Positions 1-6,776 of a DNA stretch of 22,100 bases are shown here, piece by piece. Source of the stretch: an uncultured Stenotrophomonas sp. (GTDB lineage Bacteria; Pseudomonadota; Gammaproteobacteria; Xanthomonadales; Xanthomonadaceae); contig CAMICU010000035.1 in assembly GCA_946223375.1 (NCBI GenBank), positions 1 to 22,100 of the forward strand. Reading direction: 5' to 3'. The notes beneath the pieces were generated by a model. It made no database searches. It worked only from the letters and a program-made list of their open reading frames with translations, and had not been told where the DNA came from. The translations under genes and the position numbers were made by a program. Position 1 is the first letter of the stretch. Each line of letters begins with the position of its first letter.

Positions 1-1094
1 TGTCGGCGCAGGGCATCCCGCAGATCGCCTGCGTGATGGGCAGCTGCACCGCCGGCGGCGCCTATGTGCCGGCGATGAGCGATGAGACCGTCATCGTCAA
101 GGAACAGGGCACCATCTTCCTCGGCGGCCCGCCACTGGTGAAGGCCGCCACCGGCGAGGTGGTCAGTGCCGAGGAGCTGGGCGGTGCGGATGTGCACACG
201 CGTATCTCCGGCGTCGCCGACCATATGGCCGACAACGACCTGCAGGCGCTGGCGCGGGTGCGTGCCATCATCGCCAGCCTCAACTGGCGCAGGCCGGCCG
301 CCGCCGTGGCGCTGCTGCCCAGCGAGGCACCGCAGTTCGATGCGCACGAGCTGTACGGGGTGATCCCCACCGATACCCGCAAGCCCTACGACGTGCGCGA
401 GGTGATCATGCGCGTGGTCGATGGCTCGCGCTTCGATGAGTTCAAGCCGCGCTACGGCAACACCCTGGTGACCGGCTTCGCGCACGTGCACGGCCACCCG
501 GTCGGCATCATCGCCAACAACGGCATCCTGTTTTCCGAGTCGGCGCTGAAGGGCGCACACTTCATCGAGCTGTGCTGCCAGCGCAACATCCCGCTGGTGT
601 TCCTGCAGAACATCACCGGCTTCATGGTCGGCCGCAAGTACGAACAGGGCGGCATCGCCAAGGACGGCGCCAAGCTGGTGATGGCCGTGGCCTGCGCCAA
701 GGTGCCCAAGTTCACCGTGGTCATCGGTGGTTCGTTCGGTGCCGGCAACTACGGCATGTGCGGCCGCGCATACTCGCCGAACTTCCTGTGGATGTGGCCG
801 AACGCGCGCATCGGCGTGATGGGCGGCGAACAGGCCGCCAGCGTGCTGGCCACGGTCAAGCGCGATGGCATCGAAGCCAAGGGCGGCCAGTGGCCGGCGG
901 CGGAAGAGGATGCGTTCAAGGCACCGATCCGCGAGCAGTTCGAACAGCAGGGCCATCCGTACTACGCCAGCGCGCGCCTGTGGGATGACGGCGTGATCGA
1001 TCCGGCCGACACCCGCCGGGTGCTCGCCCTGGCGCTGTCGGCCAGCCTCAACGCCGCCCCGCAGCAGACGCGCTTCGGCGTGTTCCGCATGTAA
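1..1094 (+). CDS. mccB: Methylcrotonyl-CoA carboxylase, carboxyltransferase (beta) subunit, 5' partial
   Basis: This is the carboxyltransferase half of the biotin enzyme that carboxylates 3-methylcrotonyl-CoA in leucine degradation. The reading frame is open from the first bases (codons begin at position 3), so the start lies left of the window and about 364 residues are visible, roughly two thirds of the usual 535. Family features are the glycine-rich GSCTAGGAYVPAMSDE stretch near the visible start, the GGPPLVKAATGE segment, the oxyanion-type GGSFGAGNYGMCGRAY segment late in the protein, and the C-terminal TRFGVFRM ending that is typical of MCC beta. It ends 8 bases before the alpha subunit gene, so the two are very likely co-transcribed. 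Geranyl-CoA or another acyl-CoA carboxylase is a less likely alternative. Confidence 0.93.
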   Translation, partial: SAQGIPQIACVMGSCTAGGAYVPAMSDETVIVKEQGTIFLGGPPLVKAATGEVVSAEELGGADVHTRISGVADHMADNDLQALARVRAIIASLNWRRPAAAVALLPSEAPQFDAHELYGVIPTDTRKPYDVREVIMRVVDGSRFDEFKPRYGNTLVTGFAHVHGHPVGIIANNGILFSESALKGAHFIELCCQRNIPLVFLQNITGFMVGRKYEQGGIAKDGAKLVMAVACAKVPKFTVVIGGSFGAGNYGMCGRAYSPNFLWMWPNARIGVMGGEQAASVLATVKRDGIEAKGGQWPAAEEDAFKAPIREQFEQQGHPYYASARLWDDGVIDPADTRRVLALALSASLNAAPQQTRFGVFRM

Positions 1095-1102
1095 CCCGTG
1101 CC

Positions 1103-3097
1103 ATGACCGAGTCTGTTGCCATGTTCACCAAAGTCCTGATCGCCAACCGTGGCGAAATCGCCTGTCGCGTCATCGCCACCTGCCGCCGCCTCGGCATCGC
1201 CACCGTGGCGGTGTATTCCGATGCCGACCGCAACGCCCGCCACGTGCGCTTGGCCGACGAAGCCATCCACATTGGTCCTGCCGCCGCACGTGAGAGCTAC
1301 CTGCGCGGTGATGCCCTGCTCGATGCCGCACGCCTGACCGGCGCGCAGGCGATCCACCCCGGTTACGGCTTCCTGTCCGAGAATGCCGACTTCGCCGATG
1401 CCTGCGCGGCGGCCGGCATCACCTTCATCGGGCCGCCGGCCAGCGCCATCCGCGCGATGGGCGACAAGAGCGCGGCCAAGGCGCTGATGGCCAAGGCCGG
1501 TGTGCCGCTGACCCCCGGCTATCACGGCGACCAGCAGGCGCCGGACTTCCTGCGCGCACAGGCCGACGGCATCGGCTACCCGGTGCTGATCAAGGCCAGC
1601 GCCGGCGGCGGTGGCAAGGGCATGCGCAAGGTCGAGGCCAGCGCGGATTTCGAAGCGGCCCTGGCCAGCTGCCAGCGCGAGGCGCAGTCGGCGTTCGGCA
1701 ATGCGCATGTGCTGGTGGAGAAGTACGTCGAGCGCCCGCGCCATATTGAAATCCAGGTGTTCGGCGACAGCCAGGGCGACGTGGTGTATCTGTTCGAGCG
1801 CGATTGCTCGGTGCAGCGTCGCCACCAGAAGGTGCTGGAAGAAGCCCCCGCGCCGGGCATGACGCCCGAGCGCCGCGCCGCGATGGGCAAGGCCGCCACC
1901 GATGCCGCACGCGCGGTGGGGTACGTGGGTGCTGGCACGGTGGAATTCATCGCCGGTCCGGATGGCGATTTCTATTTCATGGAAATGAACACCCGCCTGC
2001 AGGTCGAGCATCCGGTCACCGAGATGATCACCGGCACCGATCTGGTCGAATGGCAGCTGCGCGTCGCCTTCGGCGAGCCGTTGCCGAAGACGCAGGAGCA
2101 ACTGCAGATTCACGGCCATGCGCTGGAAGCCCGCTTGTACGCCGAAGACGCCGACCGCGGGTTCCTGCCGTCCACCGGCACGCTGCGCCATCTGCGGCTG
2201 CCACAGGCCAGCACCCATGTGCGTGTGGATGCCGGCGTCGAACAGGGCGATGCGATCACCCCCTACTACGACCCGATGATCGCCAAGCTGATCGTCTGGG
2301 ACGAAGACCGCGAGCGCGCCCTGCTGCGTATGCAGCGGGCGCTGGCGCAGTGCCAGGTGGTCGGGGTGACCACCAATGCGGCGTTCCTGCGCCGGCTGGT
2401 GATGACCGATTCGTTCCGGCGCGCCAACCTGGACACCGCGCTGATCGAACGCGAGCGCGATGCGCTGGATGTCCAGCACAGCGCCGCCAGCCCGGCCGAG
2501 TGGGCGCTGGCCGCCGTGCTCGCCACGCATGCGGCCGCGCGGGCCGATGATGCCTCGCCGTGGGCCAGCGCCGACGGCTGGCGGTTGGCCGGTCCGGCCG
2601 CCCGTTCGGTCAGCCTGGAGCATCTGCAGCAGCAACAGACCGTGCAGGTGCGTCGCCAGCACGCGGGCTGGCAGGTCCAGATCGGCGACCAGCAACTGCG
2701 CGTCACCGGCCAGGTGCATGCCACCGATTACGCGCTGCAGGTCGGAGCGTCGCTGTACCGTGGCGATGTCATGCGCGACGGCAACGTGCTGCATGTATTC
2801 GGTGACACCCACCAGCTGCGCTTCCACCTGCATGATCCGGTGGCCGATGCCGACAGCGCCGCCGATCACGGTGGCAGCCTGCTGGCACCGATGCCGGGCC
2901 GCGTGGTCACCCTGCTGGTCGCACCCGGCAGCACCGTCAGCCGCGGCACGCCGCTGCTGGTGATGGCGGCGATGAAGATGGAGCACACCCTGCAGGCCCC
3001 GGCCGACGGCACCGTGCACGGCTTCCGCGCCAAGGCCGGCGACCAGGTCGGCGATGGCGCGGTGCTGGTGGATTTCGAGGCCGCACAGGCCTCCTGA
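1103..3097 (+). CDS. mccA: Methylcrotonyl-CoA carboxylase, biotin-carrying (alpha) subunit
   Basis: This 664-residue protein combines biotin carboxylase and biotin carrier domains, the usual length for the family. From the N-terminus: the biotin carboxylase fold opens with KVLIANRGEIACRV (residues about 10-23), the ATP-grasp glycine loop GGGGKGM lies at about 168-174, and the catalytic EMNTRLQVEH signature is at about 294-303. After a middle BT-type region the biotinyl domain carries AAMKMEH, with the biotinylated lysine at about 625. It partners the upstream carboxyltransferase. The ATG at 1103 has no clear ribosome site; an in-frame ATG at 1121 (MFTKVLIANRG) is equally possible and would drop only six residues. 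Confidence 0.93.
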   Translation: MTESVAMFTKVLIANRGEIACRVIATCRRLGIATVAVYSDADRNARHVRLADEAIHIGPAAARESYLRGDALLDAARLTGAQAIHPGYGFLSENADFADACAAAGITFIGPPASAIRAMGDKSAAKALMAKAGVPLTPGYHGDQQAPDFLRAQADGIGYPVLIKASAGGGGKGMRKVEASADFEAALASCQREAQSAFGNAHVLVEKYVERPRHIEIQVFGDSQGDVVYLFERDCSVQRRHQKVLEEAPAPGMTPERRAAMGKAATDAARAVGYVGAGTVEFIAGPDGDFYFMEMNTRLQVEHPVTEMITGTDLVEWQLRVAFGEPLPKTQEQLQIHGHALEARLYAEDADRGFLPSTGTLRHLRLPQASTHVRVDAGVEQGDAITPYYDPMIAKLIVWDEDRERALLRMQRALAQCQVVGVTTNAAFLRRLVMTDSFRRANLDTALIERERDALDVQHSAASPAEWALAAVLATHAAARADDASPWASADGWRLAGPAARSVSLEHLQQQQTVQVRRQHAGWQVQIGDQQLRVTGQVHATDYALQVGASLYRGDVMRDGNVLHVFGDTHQLRFHLHDPVADADSAADHGGSLLAPMPGRVVTLLVAPGSTVSRGTPLLVMAAMKMEHTLQAPADGTVHGFRAKAGDQVGDGAVLVDFEAAQAS

Positions 3098-3111
3098 GCA
3101 TCCGTCCGGTG

Positions 3112-3137
3112 GGCCGCTGGCGACAACGCCAGCGGCC
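3112..3137. terminator. Strong hairpin between convergent mccA and SagB-like gene
   Basis: An 11-bp perfect stem (3112-3122 with 3127-3137) closes on an ACAA tetraloop. It starts 15 bases after the mccA stop and ends 5 bases before the stop of the opposing gene. The stem is GC-rich and the following GCTTCTC is only mildly T-rich. It fits a bidirectional terminator or transcript-end stabiliser better than a classic U-tract terminator. Confidence 0.7.
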
Positions 3138-3142
3138 GCTTC

Positions 3143-4324
3143 TCAGGCCATGTCAGGTGAGGTCTGCCACACCCGCTCGGCTGGATCGAGTTCCATCGTC
3201 ACCATCTGCGGCGCTCTCCAGCCGAAGCCGCAGACGGCCAGCACACCCTCCGCCATCGGGTCCAGGCCGAATGCCCTCTCAAGCAGGATCTCATTGACCG
3301 CGCAGGTAACGTAGGCCCCCAGCCCCATCTCGGTCGCGGAAAGGTAGAGCGTCTGCGACAGGTGCCCGGCCTCCAGCACCAGGGCACGGTAGGCCTTGGC
3401 GTGGTACCGGTACTTCCAGAAATTGCGGAGGTAGCGCGGCGACAGCACCACCATCACGTGCGCATCGGCGAACCAGTGCTGTTGCGCCAGGGCATCAAGC
3501 ATCAGTTGATCAAGCGGCAGTTCCGGGGCAGGCAACGGCTCAAGCGCATGCGCGACCGGGTGATAGTGATACAGGCCATCGGCAACCCCATCGACGTTAC
3601 GGACCAGAAGATAGGCCTCGATCGGATGCAACCCTCCTCCCGATGGGCTGCTCTTCTTGAGGAAGACGGTGTCGTCCGTCACCCGCACGCTGGAACGCGC
3701 GCGAAACACCCGACCTATCAGGCCGGACAGCATCTGCCCCGGCAGTGGACGGTGCGTATCGAAGTTGCGGCAGGTGACACGCAGCTCCAGCAACCGATCG
3801 AAGTCGTTGCATGCAGCTTCCGCAAGTGGAATGGAACCGGTCTCTGTGACGCGGCTTATCGTCTCGGGCGGCGGCGTACCCAGCTGCTCCCTCAGCTCGG
3901 CTGCTGTCGATGTTCCAGTCTCCTGCATCGCCTGCACCGCGTCGGCGCCGCTCCAGCGGGTGAATGCATGGAAGGTGGCCGCCAGGGGATGCCAATGGCC
4001 TGCACGTACCTCGTCATCCTTCCTGCGCATCTGCGCATAGCGCGCGTGCCTCCCGACAACCAGGCCTTTGCGCAGCAGCGAGCGCAGCGTGCTTGCCGCT
4101 GCATCACCGAGCGTGCCTGCCTCGATCCATGCCTCCGGACTGATCCGCCCGAGCAGCTGGCACTCGGCCTCATCAATGACCACTTCATGGCCGAGATGGG
4201 GGGCCAAGGCCACCCATCGACAACCGCGCGCAAGCCCGTCACCGCCCGACAGCAACGCCGCCAGGTTGAACTCCACCTGCTCCCTCGGCTCAAGGTGCAG
4301 GATCGAACAGCGCCTTACCTTCAT
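3143..4324 (-). CDS. SagB-like flavin dehydrogenase 1 (putative peptide maturation dehydrogenase)
   Basis: A 393-residue protein. The C-terminal half is a nitroreductase/SagB-type FMN oxidoreductase: TCRNFD at about 184-189 (the arginine-rich FMN-binding opening), PSGGGLHPIEAYLL at about 227-240, GLYHYHP at about 250-256, the FWKYRYHAKAYRA segment at about 302-314, and AGHLSQTLYL at about 319-328. SagB enzymes oxidise azolines to azoles in thiazole/oxazole peptides. The N-terminal 100 residues contain a stretch resembling a small winged-helix (VVIDEAECQLLG then a STLRSLLRKGLVV helix), which may bind the peptide leader; this is inference. A purine-rich GAGAGGGGAG site precedes the ATG. The gene is divergent from the small peptide gene at 4438 and homologous along its whole length to the gene at 5139-6293. 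From memory it matches the family TIGR04511 (SagB_rel_DH_2). Substrate unknown. Confidence 0.85.
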   Translation of the reverse strand: MKVRRCSILHLEPREQVEFNLAALLSGGDGLARGCRWVALAPHLGHEVVIDEAECQLLGRISPEAWIEAGTLGDAAASTLRSLLRKGLVVGRHARYAQMRRKDDEVRAGHWHPLAATFHAFTRWSGADAVQAMQETGTSTAAELREQLGTPPPETISRVTETGSIPLAEAACNDFDRLLELRVTCRNFDTHRPLPGQMLSGLIGRVFRARSSVRVTDDTVFLKKSSPSGGGLHPIEAYLLVRNVDGVADGLYHYHPVAHALEPLPAPELPLDQLMLDALAQQHWFADAHVMVVLSPRYLRNFWKYRYHAKAYRALVLEAGHLSQTLYLSATEMGLGAYVTCAVNEILLERAFGLDPMAEGVLAVCGFGWRAPQMVTMELDPAERVWQTSPDMA

Positions 4325-4437
4325 GCTCCCCTCTCATCGAACGTATAGTTGACGAACCCCTGATCGGGGCGGGCCGCTACGGCCATCCGTGACGCCCGAC
4401 GTAACATCCAGCTGAAATCTACAGCGAAGGAGACAAC
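4325..4437. promoter_or_regulatory. Divergent control region between dehydrogenase 1 and peptide 1
   Basis: These 113 bases must hold the start signals for both flanking genes. Visible elements are a TATAGT at 4344-4349 (ACTATA on the other strand), the near-palindrome CCCCTGATCGGGG at 4357-4369, and a strong ribosome site AAGGAGA at 4427-4433 for the peptide gene. I found no convincing paired -35/-10 set on either strand, so the exact promoters remain unassigned. Confidence 0.45.
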
Positions 4438-4851
4438 ATGACGATGAAAACCGGAAAGCCCGCAGCGCAGATTGCACTAGAGCCCGCCATTGCCGATCGG
4501 CTCCTTGACCTGCTAAGCACGGACAACAACTTCCGCCGGTCCTTCAAGAAAGACCCGGCCACGGCACTGCTGCAGATCGGCCACGTGCCGGCGAAGCAGG
4601 ATGCCACCGTCGAACTGGCCTGGTTACGCGCCAGTCTTACGGTGGAGCGCCTTGCCACGAAGGAGTGCATCGCCAGGTCCCGCGATGAGATCCGGAAGAT
4701 GCTCACCCAAGGGCTGGCGATGATTCCCATCCAGTTGAATGCGGCAACCGGCGCGAATTTCGTGAGCCGTGCCAGCATCGCGGCAGCGCCCCGAATCCCT
4801 GTGCCATCGTCGAACCCGCTGCACGACCACGGCACCCTCCGGCTTTCCTGA
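4438..4851 (+). CDS. NHLP-like RiPP precursor peptide 1 (putative modified peptide)
   Basis: A 137-residue small protein with an excellent ribosome site (AAGGAGA, five bases from ATG). Residues about 20-48 (ADRLLDLLSTDNNFRRSF, then DPATALLQIG) have the pattern LL..L..D..FR..F..DP..AL...G seen in nitrile-hydratase-like leader peptides. A second conserved block is LATKE at about 72-76, RDE at 82-84 and LT at 89-90, shared at the same spacing with the peptide at 6477. The remaining C-terminal tail of about 45 residues is rich in Ala, Ser, Pro and Asn, with no Cys (the only Cys is residue 77), and ends HGTLRLS. The tail would be the candidate core. It faces away from dehydrogenase 1. From memory it fits TIGR04509 (NHLP-related RiPP peptide). 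Modification and product are unknown. Confidence 0.78.
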   Translation: MTMKTGKPAAQIALEPAIADRLLDLLSTDNNFRRSFKKDPATALLQIGHVPAKQDATVELAWLRASLTVERLATKECIARSRDEIRKMLTQGLAMIPIQLNAATGANFVSRASIAAAPRIPVPSSNPLHDHGTLRLS

Positions 4852-5138
4852 TCCGACAGCCTGGCGACCCACCATTGATGGACCCTGGTGGTCGTATCAC
4901 CCAACCGAGTCACCCGCGTAGCCGCATGGGTATCCGCCCACATGCGGCTATGAGTTGGTGACAGGTCACGCGCAGGGCCGAGCCCTGTAATCATCCGTTC
5001 CATCCCCCTCAACGAAAGCCGCCAACGGCCCCCGCACCGGCGACCCAACTCCAGCCCATCCTGGCCTTATTGAAGACAGGGAGAGAAATGTGGCGGAGGC
5101 ATCAACGGCGCACTGCAGAGGGAGTTGGCGGCGGGGAA
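4852..5138. other. Structured 287-base gap between peptide 1 and dehydrogenase 2
   Basis: This is the largest non-coding stretch of the window. It lies between convergent genes. It holds, in order, a 10-bp perfect stem-loop (4919-4950), a GTGAC-AG-GTCAC inverted repeat (4958-4969) and a small CAGGGC-CGA-GCCCTG hairpin (4973-4987). None is followed by a T-run. I see no tRNA or convincing small gene here. An AGGGAGAG stretch precedes an ATG at 5088, but that frame runs antisense into the dehydrogenase. Confidence 0.6.
4919..4950. repeat. Perfect 10-bp inverted repeat / stem-loop downstream of peptide 1
   Basis: TAGCCGCATG at 4919-4928 pairs exactly with CATGCGGCTA at 4941-4950 around a 12-base loop. 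It lies 68 bases after the peptide 1 stop codon. It could end the peptide transcript, protect its 3' end, or form part of a small RNA; no U-tract follows on either strand. Confidence 0.65.
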
Positions 5139-6293
5139 TCATGCCCAGACACGATGGGCCGGATCGAACTCAGTGATCTGCTGGCGCTCCGTGCGCCAGC
5201 CGACACCGAAAATCGCCATTGCACCCTGCTCAATTCCATCCAGACCCAAGGCATGGTCCAGGTCGACTTCATTGATCGCCGCGGTAACGAATGCACCAAG
5301 ACCCGCCTCGGTGGCGCACAGGTACAGCATCTGCGAAAGATGACCCACGTCGAGCGTTACCGCGCGATAGGCCTTCGAATGGTTACGGTACTTCCAGAAG
5401 CAGCGCTCGAAGCGCGGCGCCAACACAATCATCGCCGGCGCATCCGCGAACCAGTCCTGCCCGGAAAGCGCGGTGCTCGCCAGTGCGGCCATATCGTCTG
5501 CTGACGACGACAGGGCCAGCAATGCGTGCTCAAGCGGATGGTAGTGATAGAGCCCAGGTGCCAATCCATCCACGTTCTGGATCAACAGGTAGGCCTCAAC
5601 CGGGTGCAGGCCGCCGCCGGATGGGACGTTCTTCTTCAGGAAAACGGTGTCCAGCGCCGCCTCGAATGCAGCCTGGGCCATCATTCCACGCTGCAACAGC
5701 TGCGCCAGCAGGTGCAGTGGTAGCGGGCGATCGCGGTCGAAGTTCCTGCAGGTGGCCCTGCGCCCCAGCATCGCGTCGAACGCATTCTCCACCTGTCTCG
5801 GCAGGGCGGTATAAGCCCCGTCACGCTCCTGCACCGCAGGTGGTGGCGGCCCCAGGCTTCGCCGCAGGTCGTCGGCTGTTATCAGCCCCTGCGAACGCAT
5901 GTCGCCAACGCTGTCCACGCCCCGCCAACGCGAGTGGCGGTGCACTATCGCAGCGGGAGACCACCAGTGCATACCGCCGAGTTTCGTCTCTCTTTCCAGA
6001 TGCTGCGCGTTTCCGCCCTGCTCGCGCAGCAACAGTCCGACGTCGAGCAATCGAATGCATGCGGTAGAGGCACTGACCTCGGGATCCAGCTCCTGCCAGC
6101 GGTGTGCACTGACCTGTCCCAGCAGAGCTCGCTCATCCGCATCCACGACAACGGGCGCATCCAGGTGCGCCGCCAACGCGACCCAGCCCACCTCGCTTCC
6201 AACCTCGACGCGGCCACGGAGAATGGCCGCAAGACCGAACGACACCTTCTCGCTCGGCTCCAGCAGTAGATGTTTGCAACGACGGACACGCAT
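5139..6293 (-). CDS. SagB-like flavin dehydrogenase 2 (putative peptide maturation dehydrogenase)
   Basis: A 384-residue paralogue of the protein at 3143-4324. Matching landmarks are the N-terminal MRVRRC and LLLEP, TCRNFD at about 181-186, PSGGGLHPVEAYLL at about 224-237, GLYHYHP at about 247-253, FWKYRNHSKAYRA, and a GHLSQMLYL helix near the C-terminus. All are hallmarks of the FMN-binding SagB/nitroreductase fold. The N-terminal part again contains a winged-helix-like stretch (VVVDADERALLG and a later RLLDVGLLL helix). The ATG at 6293 is preceded by GGGAATGCC. It is divergent from peptide 2, repeating the arrangement of the first cassette. Conservation of the FMN-site segments in both copies argues that both are active enzymes rather than one decaying copy. 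Each may serve its own peptide; that pairing is inference. Confidence 0.85.
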   Translation of the reverse strand: MRVRRCKHLLLEPSEKVSFGLAAILRGRVEVGSEVGWVALAAHLDAPVVVDADERALLGQVSAHRWQELDPEVSASTACIRLLDVGLLLREQGGNAQHLERETKLGGMHWWSPAAIVHRHSRWRGVDSVGDMRSQGLITADDLRRSLGPPPPAVQERDGAYTALPRQVENAFDAMLGRRATCRNFDRDRPLPLHLLAQLLQRGMMAQAAFEAALDTVFLKKNVPSGGGLHPVEAYLLIQNVDGLAPGLYHYHPLEHALLALSSSADDMAALASTALSGQDWFADAPAMIVLAPRFERCFWKYRNHSKAYRAVTLDVGHLSQMLYLCATEAGLGAFVTAAINEVDLDHALGLDGIEQGAMAIFGVGWRTERQQITEFDPAHRVWA

Positions 6294-6476
6294 GGCATTC
6301 CCGGAATCAGTTTGTTGGGTGACACAATGGTTCTGGCTCCAGCGGTATTTGGGTAACCGCCGTATGCTTCGTACATCGGGCCGCTTGGCCGGTCATGCTC
6401 GGCCTTGTCCAGCTCGACCGCAAGAACCACTCAACTCGAACCGATAGCAGCCGATACAAGGCTCTCTCCCTGGAAA
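6294..6476. promoter_or_regulatory. Divergent control region between dehydrogenase 2 and peptide 2
   Basis: These 183 bases separate the second pair of divergent genes. A weak promoter-like pair for the peptide is TTGGGT (6349-6354) and TACATC (6372-6377) with a 17-base spacer; the -10 is poor. GCGGT...ACCGC forms a short inverted repeat around 6342-6360. No motif is clearly shared with the 4325-4437 region by eye. Confidence 0.35.
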
Positions 6477-6770
6477 ATGACCATGCCCTCTGGCCAGCTC
6501 ACTCCTGCTGAAGCATCTACCCTTCTGGATCACCTGATCGGCGACACCGCCTTCCGCGCACTGTTCGCCACGGACCCGGTTGCCGCGTTGGCCTCCATCG
6601 GCATCTCCGTCGATCACAGGAAATGTCTGGACGTCGATGTCCTGGCCACGCCGGAAGAGCTGCTGCTCGTCCGTGACGAGCTGGAGGCATACCTGACCTC
6701 TGCATGCACCATGCCGATGACCGTGGTCTTCTGCTTCGAAGCCGGCAAGGTCGGGGAAGCGCTCAGCTGA
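6477..6770 (+). CDS. NHLP-like RiPP precursor peptide 2 (putative modified peptide)
   Basis: A 97-residue peptide taken from the ATG at 6477. An alternative ATG at 6483 has a better spaced GGA upstream, and a TTG at 6405 is possible but less likely. The 6477 start gives MTM, as in peptide 1. The leader-like block TLLDHLIGDTAFRALF (about 15-30) with DPVAALASIG (33-42) follows the NHLP pattern. LATPE at 56-60, RDE at 66-68 and LT at 73-74 sit at exactly the same internal spacing as in peptide 1. The tail of about 23 residues, SACTMPMTVVFCFEAG and onward, contains Cys77 and Cys86 plus Ser/Thr, so it could accept azoline-type or thioether modification. A third Cys is residue 50. The gene stops six bases before the convergent cyclase stop, leaving no room for its own terminator. 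Confidence 0.72.
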   Translation: MTMPSGQLTPAEASTLLDHLIGDTAFRALFATDPVAALASIGISVDHRKCLDVDVLATPEELLLVRDELEAYLTSACTMPMTVVFCFEAGKVGEALS

Positions 6771-6776
6771 TCCTGA

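Noticed and set aside
962..3019. Long 685-codon open frame on the - strand opposite mccA
   Set aside because: It is antisense to a clear biotin carboxylase gene; its His/Gly/Arg/Ala-rich composition is typical of shadow frames in high-GC DNA.
4344..4354. TATAGT followed by TTGACG as a promoter for peptide 1
   Set aside because: The order and spacing of the hexamers are wrong for a single sigma-70 promoter on either strand.
5088..5504. Small + strand frame starting at ATG 5088 with an AGGGAGAG ribosome-like site
   Set aside because: Almost all of it lies antisense to the conserved C-terminal half of dehydrogenase 2, and the translation has no leader-like or other motif.
6316..6332. Possible CRP/Clp site (GTGACACAAT) before peptide 2
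   Set aside because: Only one half-site is recognisable; the second half lacks the TCACA match.
6405..6476. TTG start extending peptide 2 by 24 residues
   Set aside because: No ribosome site, and the extension has no counterpart in peptide 1, which begins MTM like the ATG at 6477.
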